From positions 1,594,501 to 1,658,500 of the forward strand of contig JACYXH010000864.1 of the NCBI GenBank assembly GCA_026745465.1: a stretch of DNA of 64,000 nucleotides, in the 5' to 3' direction. The notes under the pieces are model-generated. The model was not told the origin of the DNA and did not search any database. It saw only the letters and a program-made list of their open reading frames with translations. The stretch comes from Lota lota (Eukaryota > Chordata > Actinopteri > Gadiformes > Lotidae). Position numbers and translations under genes: made by a program. Shown here piece by piece: positions 23,136-34,740 of the stretch. Every line of letters starts with the position of its first letter. Within the stretch, counting starts at the first letter, position 1.

Positions 23136-26005
23136 AATGATTTATTAATTCTTTACCAAAAGCTAAATTAGTGTGATAATATCCATAAGATATACATTTT
23201 CCTTTTTTTATTTGGTGAATGTACTATACGTTTTTTGAAGACAATGCTTCAAAGATGAATGGACATGGACATGTGTGGCCATTAAAATGCATATTTCAGT
23301 AGATTATGAACCTATGAGATACGTTCAGCTACTGATGTTATGACTCTAACACAACACCGTAAATCGTAAGTTGTAAATTGTATAAAATGTATGATTGACA
23401 GGGTGGATTGAGTGGGTGGCCTAGATGCCGACTTTGGACAAAAACTTGTTTGGCCATGACTAAAGTGCGCTTTAAAAACCAAATACATTTTCAGTTACAA
23501 TCTCAGCACACTGAAATAACTATACGGCAATAAGGCATATGCACTTCTGTAACACATATGTAACTAATTATATTCGCTTTTACAACCTAGTTATATCACA
23601 ACGGATAGAATAATGATTGTTTCTTCATATTATGTTTCTTATACTGCTGTTAATAAAGTTACAATTGTGTTCTGAATTATTGTATTTAGCAAAATAAAAA
23701 ATGGTATTTAAATGTTTATTGGCCTATTCTTTCTGTATTTATTCTTTATAACATATGAAACAGGTGGGCCCCTATTCTCAATTTCACTGAAATAAATAAA
23801 GATGTGCTTAGACAGGTTTTTATACACATACAGATTAGTGAAACATAAATTAGTCATTCCTTTAATGAACTTTCCAAACCATCAGAAATCGACACAAAGG
23901 GTAATGGATCATACATGTATCTGATGCCAAAATGTATTGAAACTTCAGCAGTAGCTTAGCTTATATTCATAAACTGGTGTTAATAAAATTACATTGTTTC
24001 TCTTTTTAACATTTATAGGCTATATATCTCCCCATTTACGGTGGCATTTTTTGCTCATCCTGTAGTGCAGTAGGGAAAGTGCCTATAGCCAACCTACAAG
24101 TCTTGAACTTTTCATCTGACCAATGATTAGCAATCATAGTCTCTAGCCCCCTCTGTTGTTGGAAGGGGGAGCTGTGCTTTATTTATAATTCACCGTTCGG
24201 TTTATTGAAAACATTTACTGTATATCATATACAGTTAATGCATATGATATACAACCTTTCTCTGAGCATCCAATATACTGTATATTCTATGCTCAGACAA
24301 ATGTTTGTTTGTATAAAACATGTAGACTATTGGTAGACCACCGATATAGTACTGTGAAGCAGCCTCTAAATCACTGGAGTACTGAAAAACTAACTTTTCT
24401 ACAAACCTCTCAAAATCGAGAAAAATGTCCATCCACCTTCAAGAAAGGTTAATTAAACATACCTTTATAAATTCGCTTTTAATCAATCTAAAACCCTGTT
24501 ACTATATTGTCCATAATAGTGTTCATGTATTTGGTTATGTAATTTCCCATATGCTGGCTTCATTTACAAAAAATATTCCATTGACATTGTTTAACATTAT
24601 GATGTTAGTTGACCTACTGTCAGTAGGACTATAGCTTTGTGTCGCGTCCTAGCCTGGGGTCCTTTTAAATGTTTGGGGTTTATGTAATTTATATCTCTTA
24701 TTGTGAAATCCAACACAGTAGACAGTAATAATAAATAGAATGCATTTTGCATAGCCTACATGCCTACTTTGGTATGGTTGTAATTGTATGTGAGAAAGGG
24801 GAACATTCAGACTGTAACTAATGCAGTTTTAAGCCTATAGGCTACTCCAGTTCAGAGATAATAAATAGTAATCAAAACACTTGGAAAGTATGCCCGGATT
24901 TATTATCGCTCAACAAGCGACCAAGTGATGAAGGAACCTGTTACATCAAAAACAACAACATTTTTAACCCAGGGTTCAATACCCAGATCGGGTAAGCCTG
25001 TGTGAGGGTCTCTTATTGTTCGGCTTCTTTCGGTTGTGACATCCGACCATACCGGCTGGGATAGGTATATTACGGTTACTTTCTTCACCAGATTTCCTGT
25101 TAAGGCGGCTGACCTGCACATTGAGCAATGGCTATCTTCTTAATCTAATTCACCCTGACGGTCTGATGTGGTCTACAGCAACACCTAGGAGAGCACATTT
25201 GGTTGCCTCCCCTAGAGAGTAACCAAACAGAAAAAAAGTATATACTACAGCATCAAACACAGATTACAGGAACGGTTCTTTCCTACTGGGTGAAGTTCAG
25301 CCTGTCCTCCAACTTCAACGACAGAGAAGGTATTTTGTAAATGTCGCCCAGAACTAACCATATGAACGTTTTAGCCCCCTATTGACTGTTCGAAGAAACA
25401 GCAATACATATGTCGAGGTTCTGTCTTGCCAAAACAAAATTCGTTTTATTCTCAGTGGAAAATGTAACATTTTAAGATAGTTTCGTCATTAAAATGCATT
25501 TTGATAACATTTCTAGCGATAAATGTGCATTTAATTTTCGTAATCTTCAGTCAGTTAATGTATAGGATGATTAGTATGCTAGTTAACAGGGTTATATAAT
25601 AGGGTTAATGGGCTACATTTTCTATCGTTGCCATGGTGATTCATATGGACACTGCTATCTCTGACAACCACACAGCTTGCACGTTGTTTGAATAAATGTC
25701 TTTGCGTTGTGTAGTCATCTGAGTTGTTATTAAGTGTTATTTGATGTAACTGACGCTGTTCTTTCAAATACAGATTTTCGAGTGACCCAGGGATGACATT
25801 AATTCTTCTTTGGGACGGACTTGGCCGACGTGTTTTTGTGGGGCAACCCGGACGTTAATGTTAGCATTGCTTCCGCCGACAAATCCATCCCAAAGGTTCG
25901 TTTTATAAATACATTTTGTTTATCAAGATAATCATGACAGACAAGCACCACTTTAACGGTTTCTGAAGCGTGAGCACAATAAATGACCCTTGCCTCGTGT
26001 AGCAA
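23136..26005. other. 3' flank and spacer of OR B1
   Basis: Non-coding and AT-rich. Holds AATAAA signals (23652, and near 23793) and a small palindrome ACTGTATATCATATACAGT near 24218. Many short open frames are also open at +8.16 kb only because the copies are young. Nothing recognisable as a gene. Confidence 0.6.
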
Positions 26006-26345
26006 ACTCCACTACTACACGCCACCTAGGTGACTTCCATACTCCACCTAGGTGACTTTCCTCGGGCTCCTCCAAACCAATGGACACAGGGTGGTGATGT
26101 TGAAACCGGTTTATTGTTAAGGTTGAATGAAACGAGGCATGCAGATGGTGCTCCACGCTGCCATGCCAGAGAGCTCTCTCCTCGAGTGTGTGTGGTGGTG
26201 GCTGGTTTAACCTGTGCACACTGATTGCTCAATGTGCAACAGGTGTGCAGCCCCACCCAGCCCCAGAGTCCAATCAGTCTGACTCGGGCCAGGTGAGGCT
26301 GCTTAAACCAGCCACCATCCACACACACTCCACCTCGTTCATCTG
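26006..26345 (-). repeat. Dispersed repeat with internal inverted repeat (minus orientation)
   Basis: On the minus strand this matches the element at 12491-12820: GTGTGTGGATGGTGGCTGG, TTAAACCAGCCACCACC, AATAAACCGGTTTC and CACCTAGGTGGAGTATGG. A minus-strand open frame of 121 codons (26026-26391) is not protein-like. Foldback element or solo-LTR fossil. Confidence 0.55.
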
Positions 26346-26581
26346 TGCCAAAGTTTAGACGGTTTTTTAAATAATCTTTTTTTACTGACATTGTGTATCA
26401 TCCTAGACTAAGGTCTAGAGTGTGCTCTACTTGGAAATGAAAATGATTAGATAGTGCCACCGCCATTACACAAAGGGGTTATGAAACAAACAAGGACATT
26501 TATTGACCAAATGTCGTACGGGTAATGTCTTAGATCCAATTGAGGTTCAAGCCAAACGTTGAAGTTGCATTGAGATATATA

Positions 26582-27660
26582 CACTGCTCAAAAAAATAAA
26601 GGGAACACTAAAATAACACAACCTAGATCTGAATGACTGAAATAATCTTATTAAAAACTTTTTTCTTTACATAGTTGAATGTGCTGACAACAAAATCACA
26701 CAAAAATTATCAATGGAAATCAAATTTATCAACCCATGGAGGTCTGGATTTGGAGTCACACTCAAAATTAAAGTGGAAAACCACACTACAGGCTGATCCA
26801 ACTTTGATGTAATGTCCTTAAAACAAGTCTAAATGAGGCTCAGTAGTGTGTGTGGCCTCCACGTGCCTGTATGACCTCCCTACAACACCTGGGCATGCTC
26901 CTGATGAGGTGGCGGATGGTCTCCTGAGGGATCTCCTCCCAGACCTGGACTAAAGCATCCGCCAACTCCTGGACAGTCTGTGGTGCAACGTGGCGTTGGT
27001 GGATGGAGCGAGACATGATGTCCCAGATGTGCTCAATTGGATTCAGGTCTGGGGAACGGGCGGGCCAGTCAACAGCATCAATGCCTTCCTCTTGCAGGAA
27101 CTGCTGACACACTCCAGCCACATGAGGTCTAGCATTGTCTTGCATTAGGAGGAACCCAGGGCCAACCGCACCAGCATATGGTCTCACAAGGGGTCTGAGG
27201 ATCTCATCTCGGTACCTAATGGCAGTCAGGCTACCTCTGGCGAGCACATGGAGGGCTGTGCGGCCCCCCAAAGAAATGCCACCCCACACCATGACTGACC
27301 CACCGCCAAACCGGTCATGCTGCACTACCTGAGCCACTTGTGTAGGTTGTAGACTCCGTCTCATGCTACCACTAGAGTGAAAGCACCGCCAGCCTTAAAA
27401 AGTGACCAAAACATCAGCCAGGAAGCATAGGAACTGAGAAGTGGTCTGTGGTCACCACCTGCAGAACCACTCCTTTATTGGGGGTGTCTTGCTAATTGCC
27501 TATAATTTCCACCTGTTTTCTATTCCATTTGCACAACAGCATGTGAAATGTATTGTCAATCAGTGTTGCTTCCTAAGTGGACAGTTTGATTTCACAGAAG
27601 TGTGATTGACTTGGAGTTACATTGTGTTGTTTAAGTGTTCCCTTTATTTTTTGAGCAGTT
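26582..27660 (-). mobile_element. Tc1-like transposon, internally deleted
   Basis: Terminal inverted repeats CACTGCTCAAAAAAATAAAG (left) and CTTTATTTTTTGAGCAGT (right), next to TA dinucleotides at 26580-26581 and 27661-27662, as expected for Tc1/mariner insertion. The element reads on the minus strand. At ~1.08 kb it is well short of the ~1.6 kb usual for this family. The helix-turn-helix domain and first catalytic Asp are absent, so it cannot move by itself. The identical deletion at 34741 shows it was present before the B duplication. Confidence 0.93.
26840..27364 (-). pseudogene. Tc1-like transposase, C-terminal half
   Basis: 174 codons from MRRSLQPTQVAQVVQ, the normal transposase start, which jumps directly to HDRFGGGSVMVWGGIS, normally about 200 residues further on. 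The DDE catalytic core keeps the second Asp (LLMQDNARPHVA) and the Glu (SPDLNPIEHIWD), 34 residues apart (DD34E). The N-terminal DNA-binding domains and first Asp are gone through an in-frame internal deletion, leaving an open but incomplete frame. It ends GGHTHY and stop, as in the family. Confidence 0.92.
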
Positions 27661-27768
27661 TATTTACACTAACTGCAGCACTGCCAAACAAGAACGATGA
27701 CAGCAACTAACATAACAAATATACAATATGTCAAGGATGACCTACATCAACTGTGACTAAACCAACCA

Positions 27769-28107
27769 TCACCAACCGTTCTTCTCGAAGCTGGTCTCGG
27801 GAAGCCTCTCCAGATCCTCCATGGAGACGATGATCTGCTCCTTGACGCTCAAACTCTTGCGTGCCGCCGCTGCTTCTCCGTGACGAGGTTTGGGATGTAG
27901 GTGCGGAAGCCTTCCTGCCTGGGCGGCACGCAGTCGCGGTTGATGCAGACGGCGTGGAGCACAGGATGTCGCAGAGCTCGCGGTCTTCTTCAGCAAGTGC
28001 TTGCAGGCCGGCATTCCTACCTCTTCCCATATGTCTTTTAGTTTGATCAGGGCTATTTTTAGTGAAGCCACTGCTGACTCGACTGCGTGGACCTCACTCT
28101 TCCGCAT
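27769..28107 (-). pseudogene. PRC1-like (protein regulator of cytokinesis 1) intronless fragment
   Basis: On the minus strand it starts ATG at 28107 with MRKSEVHAVESAVASLKIAL and IKLKDIWEEVGMP, like the PRC1 N-terminus (from memory MRRSEVLAEESIVCLQKALNHL, REIWELIGIP). After a jump another frame gives AEEDRELCDILC (PRC1: QEQDQELCEILC). The first frame then gives VKEQIIVSMEDLERLPETSFE (PRC1: IKRQIILCMEALDHTPDTSFE). Order is kept, but about 90 residues in the middle are missing and frameshifts break it. There are no introns, which suggests a retrocopy or captured cDNA. PRC1 itself bundles spindle-midzone microtubules; this copy cannot encode it. Confidence 0.75.
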
Positions 28108-28332
28108 TGTGTCCCTTTACTCCAATCAAAACTATATAAATACGACTATACCACTGTTTTCTACCAAAACAACGAGGTTTCGTATCAAAATCAGCCTCCG
28201 TTGGTTCTCGTTTATTCTGGTGGCGATTGGTCTTTTGTGTATGCTTCTTGCATGTGAGCTTGGGTCTTGTGTGTGTCTAGTAGGAATGTATTCGCGGCGT
28301 AGTGTGGCGCAGTATTTAAACGTGACTCTGCC

Positions 28333-28840
28333 TCAGTCGTCGATGGCAATGTTGCAGAACAGGTAGGCCATGGACTCCGTTGTGGATGCGTCGAATGGCC
28401 TCGGCCAGGATCATGCTGATGTCCACCGTCTTGATCTGGGGACACTGGAGCTTCTGCAGCTCGTGGGGTAAAGTGTTGGTCACCACCACCTCATCAATGG
28501 CGGACTCCTCGATACGCGTGGGTGCCTCAGCCGACAGCAGGCCGTGGGTGGCCATGATGTAGATCTTGTAGGCTCCTCGCTCCTTCAGCAGCTCCGCCGC
28601 CGCCACAAAGTCCTCCACGTTGCCGACGGTGTCGTCCACTATGATGGCGATGCGGGCCTCCGACGTTCCCCACGACCGTGATGGGTGGCTTCTCCTTGGC
28701 CATCATTAGTGGGAGCTCCAGACCCGTGGTGGTCCGCGTGGCAGGGGGGAGAATGCCGCCCGTCAGCCATGTCTGCCTCTGAACCATGGATGACCGCCAG
28801 GCCCAGCCTCAGGCGTTCAGCATAAGACTGGGCTCTATTT
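28333..28840 (-). pseudogene. PRPSAP-like (PRPP synthetase-associated protein) intronless fragment
   Basis: On the minus strand, three frames together follow the C-terminal ~170 residues of PRPSAP1/2: [98 protein letters not shown] and [12 protein letters not shown]. After a 2-base loss comes [13 protein letters not shown] and stop (28333-28335). SMAYLF is closer to PRPSAP1 than PRPSAP2. There are several frameshifts and no introns across what are multiple exons in the real gene. It is a dead copy on the same strand as the PRC1-like piece 225 bp away. Confidence 0.88.
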
Positions 28841-29131
28841 GCACATAGACGTGTGTCCACGAGTCAAACCGCCACCCCCACATTTTATTTTATTTTATAG
28901 CTTATAGACTTAATGCCTTTCTACCGCAGATTCGAATCGTCCGAGATTCGAGGTCACCCCTAATTCATAATGTATAAAGAGGGAACAATTTACCGTCCTA
29001 ACTTGTTCAAACTATATTATTTAATTATTATTAAATCGCATTCATTTTGACTTCCCTGCAATTGCCGCGGAACTTGTTTCTCCAATGTTTCCAAACGCAC
29101 GAACGTTTTCACATTGAGCCCTTCTGTTAAA

Positions 29132-29345
29132 ATGAGCGGAGAAAATAGAAGTGGACAAGGAGTGCCGAGTGTTGAAGGAGTGGACAGCAAAATATTTTTT
29201 CACTGATGTCCGATCAACGGCTGTATGACTGATATGCCAGGAAACTGTTGCAGTTTTTAAAGAATACAACATCAGCCGTCACTTTGCAACGAAGCATGCT
29301 AACTATGCTAGCAAGCAGGCAACGCAAGAACGGGCGGCTACTGCT
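29132..29345 (+). pseudogene. hAT-type transposase N-terminal fragment
   Basis: Plus strand, starting ATGAGCGGAGAAAATAG. With one frameshift it encodes CRVLKEW and AKYFFTDVRSTAV, then VAVFKEYNISRHFATKHANY and ASKQATQERAATA. This is the BED-like zinc-finger start of the hAT transposases related to GTF2IRD2/ZBED-type proteins (typical FKEYN.RRHY..KH). The rest of the transposase is absent. Confidence 0.7.
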
Positions 29346-30025
29346 GGTGGAATGGATGTGGGCCTATTTTTATAGTACAACAACCTACATTTAATGACTA
29401 GGTTTAGAATTGTTATTTTCAACTGATCAATCAATGAACTCAACACAGTTTTTGTCTACCCTTTATTTTACAGAATTTGGTCGTTTTAACCTTTTTCCTT
29501 CCTTCATTTTATCATCTTAGTTTTAACAGTTTTATTCATTAGAATTTATTTTATCTTCAATATCATCGCATTTCCCATCACTATATACTTGGTGCATGTT
29601 TGTGTCATATTCACTCAAGTGATAACATTTTAAATGGATGCAGTACAGGATCTACACTCAACAGAGCGTCTCTGTCTAAGTAACGGTTGGTGGTGATGAC
29701 GATACAATAAAGCTTCTTATTTAACACAAGACTGAAGCCACTATTAGTGTATGCACCAGATAAATAAAAGTAATTACATATCCCATAATACTCTTCAGAA
29801 TGTTTCCTCCCAAATATTTAGTAAAAATACAGATGAATGCCAAACCTCTATTCATTGGCCCAAGCATAAACATAAGGGTAATAGCAATAGCATGATCGAA
29901 GTTACTTCTGGAGAAATACCGCCTATGACAACCACCATGGGAGTAAAGGGTGACGAATCACAACCATGGAAAATGAGGGTACAACTGGCTCATACGTAAG
30001 ATGTCACATATCCATAGGCAAGATG
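29346..30025. other. Spacer before OR B2
   Basis: Non-coding. From 29643 it matches the upstream region of OR B1 (21456 onward) with small indels, and matches 37802 onward almost perfectly. Confidence 0.6.
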
Positions 30026-30331
30026 AATAAAATACGGCTATTTGGTCATTCATCTGTGAGCTGAGGAGCAGCAACTCAAGTAAGTGTGCTGAATAAGGGT
30101 GTGTACTGGTAGTTTGAATATTTGGGAAACGAATAAGTTAACTGGATTTGGCATTTCTCTTTTTATTTTATCATCGACAGCTGGAATATACAGACATCTG
30201 TCGTCCTATTTAAATTGGATGTGTGTTGATGCAATTGTTAGGGCAATGCACAATATTTTAACCATGATCCATTTATATTTGATCCATGATTGTGTGAATA
30301 TTAACTAATTTCCTTTGGGTTTTCTTCCCAG
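30026..30331 (+). promoter_or_regulatory. Promoter, 5' UTR exon and intron of OR B2
   Basis: Same layout as B1: AATAAAATA at 30026-30034, donor GTAAGT at 30080, acceptor ending 30331. Confidence 0.55.
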
Positions 30332-30344
30332 TACACATTTCAAC

Positions 30345-31298
30345 ATGCAGAATGTGACTGGATTGTCGGGCAATTCAACATCTCCAACCAATTTACACGT
30401 TATCATCAAGGTGTGTGTGGTGGTTCCCTTCTTCTCCATCTTCCTCTTCTGCATCGTGCTCATGCTCTACATCTTCACATCTAACCGGCACTTCATGGAC
30501 AGCACTCGCTACATCTTGTTTGCCTTCATGCTTGTCAACGACACCCTAGTAATGCTGTCCTCTGTGCTGCTCTTTCTGCTGGCCATGGGCCGCTCGAGGT
30601 TCCCCATTGTCTTCTGTGCCCCCCTGATCTTCTTCTCCACCGCTACCTTCCTCAACACCCCTCTCATCCTAGCTACCATGTCACTGGAGCGCTACGTGGC
30701 CATCATGTACCCACTGCAGTGCCCACCTGCCTGGCGCTCCGACCGCGTCTGGATCATCTTGCTGTGCCTGTGGCTCATCAGCTGTATCCTCCCCACAGTG
30801 GACTTCTCCATAGCGGAGACTCGTCCCGGCGTGAACGTCCTCTCCACGCCGGTCTATTGCAACCCCATGGTTCTCAACTCGTCTCCCGTCCAGACTTTGT
30901 TCAAGGTCTCCCTGAATGGGCTTTTCTTCGGGGCGGTGGCGCTCATCATCCTCTACACCTACATAAGGATCCTCCTGGAGACTAAGAAGATGAGGCAGGA
31001 CAGGGCCTCTGTGAACAAAGCAATGCACACCGTGCTGCTCCACGGCTTTCAGCTGCTGCTCTGCCTCATGGCCTTCACCAATCCCATTACAGAAAGGCTA
31101 CTCCTGCTCAACACCTATTGGCTGCCCAGTGACATCTACTTCTTCACCTTTTTCTGTTTTTGCCTCATACCGCGTTTCCTCAGCCCACTCATCTACGGCT
31201 GGCGGGACAAGAGCCTGAGAGACCACATGAGAAAAGCCACCTTTTGCTGCTCTCATAGTCTCAGGACCCGTGGCATGGTGAAGCCATCTGGGTTTTGA
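30345..31298 (+). CDS. Odorant receptor 131-2-like (subfamily B, gene 2; chimeric locus)
   Basis: 317 residues from MQNVTGLSGNST, identical in protein sequence to the gene at 38504. It differs from B1 by L7S, D9G and changes including VIL to VML, GRLRF to GRSRF, MHPL to MYPL and NAVVL to NPMVL. All seven membrane segments and the LERYVAI, LHGFQLLLC and LIYGWRDK signatures are intact. The bases at 30980 (GAGACTAAG) are B3-like, but everything after the stop is B1-like, so the crossover lies in the last ~320 bp of the gene. One private silent change (GACATC near 31130) supports a real separate copy. Confidence 0.93.
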   Translation: MQNVTGLSGNSTSPTNLHVIIKVCVVVPFFSIFLFCIVLMLYIFTSNRHFMDSTRYILFAFMLVNDTLVMLSSVLLFLLAMGRSRFPIVFCAPLIFFSTATFLNTPLILATMSLERYVAIMYPLQCPPAWRSDRVWIILLCLWLISCILPTVDFSIAETRPGVNVLSTPVYCNPMVLNSSPVQTLFKVSLNGLFFGAVALIILYTYIRILLETKKMRQDRASVNKAMHTVLLHGFQLLLCLMAFTNPITERLLLLNTYWLPSDIYFFTFFCFCLIPRFLSPLIYGWRDKSLRDHMRKATFCCSHSLRTRGMVKPSGF

Positions 31299-34164
31299 AA
31301 TGATTTATTAATTCTTTACCAAAAGCTAAATTAGTGTGATAATATCCATAAGATATACATTTTCCTTTTTTTATTTGGTGAATGTACTATACGTTTTTTG
31401 AAGACAATGCTTCAAAGATGAATGGACATGGACATGTGTGGCCATTAAAATGCATATTTCAGTAGATTATGAACCTATGAGATACGTTCAGCTACTGATG
31501 TTATGACTAACACAACACCGTAAATCGTAAGTTGTAAATTGTATAAAATGTATGATTGACAGGGTGGATTGAGTGGGTGGCCTAGATGCCGACTTTGGAC
31601 AAAAACTTGTTTGGCCATGACTAAAGTGCGCTTTAAAAACAAAATACATTTTCAGTTACAATCTCAGCACACTGAAATAACTATACGGCAATAAGGCATA
31701 TGCACTTCTGTAACACATATGTAACTAATTATATTCGCTTTTACAACCTAGTTATATCACAACGGATAGAATAATGATTGTTTCTTCATATTATGTTTCT
31801 TATACTGCTGTTAATAAAGTTACAATTGTGTTCTGAATTATTGTATTTAGCAAAATAAAAAATGGTATTTAAATGTTTATTGGCCTATTCTTTCTGTATT
31901 TATTCTTTATAACATATGAAACAGGTGGGCCCCTATTCTCAATTTCACTGAAATAAATAAAGATGTGCTTAGACAGGTTTTTATACACATACAGATTAGT
32001 GAAACATAAATTAGTCATTCCTTTAATGAACTTTCCAAACCATCAGAAATCGACACAAAGGGTAATGGATCATACATGTATCTGATGCCAAAATGTATTG
32101 AAACTTCAGCAGTAGCTTAGCTTATATTCATAAACTGGTGTTAATAAAATTACATTGTTTCTCTTTTTAACATTTATAGGCTATATATCTCCCCATTTAC
32201 GGTGGCATTTTTTGCTCATCCTGTAGTGCAGTAGGGAAAGTGCCTATAGCCAACCTACAAGTCTTGAACTTTTCATCTGACCAATGATTAGCAATCATAG
32301 TCTCTAGCCCCCTCTGTTGTTGGAAGGGGGACCTGTGCTTCATTTATAATTCACCATTCGGTTTATTGAAAACATTTACTGTATATCATATACAGTTAAT
32401 GCATATGATATACAACCTTTCTCTGAGCATCCAATATACTGTATATTCTATGCTCAGACAAATGTTTGTTTGTATAAAACATGTAGACTATTGGTAGACC
32501 ACCGATATAGTACTGTGAAGCAGCCTCTAAATCACTGGAGTACTGAAAAACTAACTTTTCTACAAACCTCTCAAAATCGAGAAAAATGTCCATCCACCTT
32601 CAAGAAAGGTTAATTAAACATACCTTTATAAATTCGCTTTTAATCAATCTAAAACCCTGTTACTATATTGTCCATAATAGTGTTCATGTATTTGGTTATG
32701 TAATTTCCCATATGCTGGCTTCATTTACAAAAAATATTCCATTGACATTGTTTAACATTATGATGTTAGTTGACCTACTGTCAGTAGGACTATAGCTTTG
32801 TGTCGCGTCCTAGCCTGGGGTCCTTTTAAATGTTTGGGGTTTATGTAATTTATATCTCTTATTGTGAAATCCAACACAGTAGACAGTAATAATAAATAGA
32901 ATGCATTTTGCATAGCCTACATGCCTACTTTGGTATGGTTGTAATTGTATGTGAGAAAGGGGAACATTCAGACTGTAACTAATGCAGTTTTAAGCCTATA
33001 GGCTACTCCAGTTCAGAGATAATAAATAGTAATCAAAACACTTGGAAAGTATGCCCGGATTTATTATCGCTCAACAAGCGACCAAGTGATGAAGGAACCT
33101 GTTACATCAAAAACAACAACATTTTTAACCCAGGGTTCAATACCCAGATCGGGTAAGTCTGTGTGAGGGTCTCTTATTGTTCGGCTTCTTTCGGTTGTGA
33201 CATCCGACCATACCGGCTGGGATAGGTATATTACGGTTACTTTCTTCACCAGATTTCCTGTTAAGGCGGCTGACCTGCACATTGAGCAATGGCTATCTTC
33301 TTAATCTAATTCACCCTGACGGTCTGATGTGGTCTACAGCAACACCTAGGAGAGCACATTTGGTTGCCTCCCCTAGAGAGTAACCAAACAGAAAAAAAGT
33401 ATATACTACAGCATCAAACACAGATTACAGGAACGGTTCTTTCCTACTGGGTGAAGTTCAGCCTGTCCTCCAACTTCAACGACAGAAGGTATTTTGTAAA
33501 TGTCGCCCAGAACTAACCATATGAACGTTTTAGCCCCCTATTGACTGTTCGAAGAAACAGCAATACATATGTCGAGGTTCTGTCTTGCCAAAACAAAATT
33601 CGTTTTATTCTCAGTGGAAAATGTAACATTTTAAGATAGTTTCGTCATTAAAATGCATTTTGATAACATTTCTAGCGATAAATGTGCATTTAATTTTCGT
33701 AATCTTCAGTCAGTTAATGTATAGGATGATTAGTATGCTAGTTAACAGGGTTATATAATAGGGTTAATGGGCTACATTTTCTATCGTTGCCATGGTGATT
33801 CATATGGACACTGCTATCTCTGACAACCACACAGCTTGCACGTTGTTTGAATAAATGTCTTTGCGTTGTGTAGTCATCTGAGTTGTTGTTAAGTGTTATT
33901 TGATGTAACTGACGCTGTTCTTTCAAATACAGATTTTCGAGTGACCCAGGGATGACATTAATTCTTCTTTGGGACGGACTTGGCCGACGTGTTTTTGTGG
34001 GGCAACCCGGACGTTAATGTTAGCATTGCTTCCGCCGACAAATCCATCCCAAAGGTTCGTTTTATAAATACATTTTGTTTATCAAGATAATCATGACAGA
34101 CAAGCACCACTTTAACGGTTTCTGAAGCGTGAGCACAATAAATGACCCTTGCCTCGTGTAGCAA
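31299..34164. other. 3' flank and spacer of OR B2
   Basis: Near-identical to 23136-26005 with few single-base differences (for example GGTAAGTC against GGTAAGCC near 33155). Non-coding. Confidence 0.6.
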
Positions 34165-34504
34165 AGTCCACTACTACACGCCACCTAGGTGACTTCCATA
34201 CTCCACCTAGGTGACTTTCCTCGGGCTCCTCCAAACCAATGGACACAGGGTGGTGATGTTGAAACCGGTTTATTGTTAAGGTTGAATGAAATGAGGCATG
34301 CAGATGGTGCTCCACGCTGCCATGCCAGAGAGCTCTCTCCTCGAGTGTGTGTGGTGGTGGCTGGTTTAACCTGTGCACACTGATTGCTCAATGTGCAACA
34401 GGTGTGCAGCCCCACCCAGCCCCAGAGTCCAATCAGTCTGACTCGGGCCAGGTGAGGCTGCTTAAACCAGCCACCATCCACACACACTCCACCTCATTCA
34501 TCTG
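34165..34504 (-). repeat. Dispersed repeat with internal inverted repeat, B unit 2
   Basis: Duplicate of 26006-26345. Confidence 0.55.
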
Positions 34505-34740
34505 TGCCAAAGTTTAGACGGTTTTTTAAATAATCTTTTTTTACTGACATTGTGTATCATCCTAGACTAAGGTCTAGAGTGTGCTCTACTTGGAAATGAA
34601 AATGATTAGATAGTGCCACCGCCATTACACAAAGGGGTTATGAAACAAACAAGGACATTTATTGACCAAATGTCGTACGGGTAATGTCTTAGATCCAATT
34701 GAGGTTCAAGCCAAACGTTGAAGTTGCATTGAGATATATA

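Larger units (their letters stand above)
21456..29642 (+). repeat. B unit, copy 1
   Basis: Begins at GTACAGGATCTACACTCAAC, shared with 29643 and 37802. It contains OR B1 and the long spacer with transposon and retrocopy relics. The upstream part (21500-22150) differs from the other two units by small indels, but the spacer is nearly identical to that of copy 2. Confidence 0.9.

Noticed and set aside
26026-26391. 121-codon minus-strand frame in the B spacer
   Set aside because: Lies across a dispersed repeat and has no protein-like motif.
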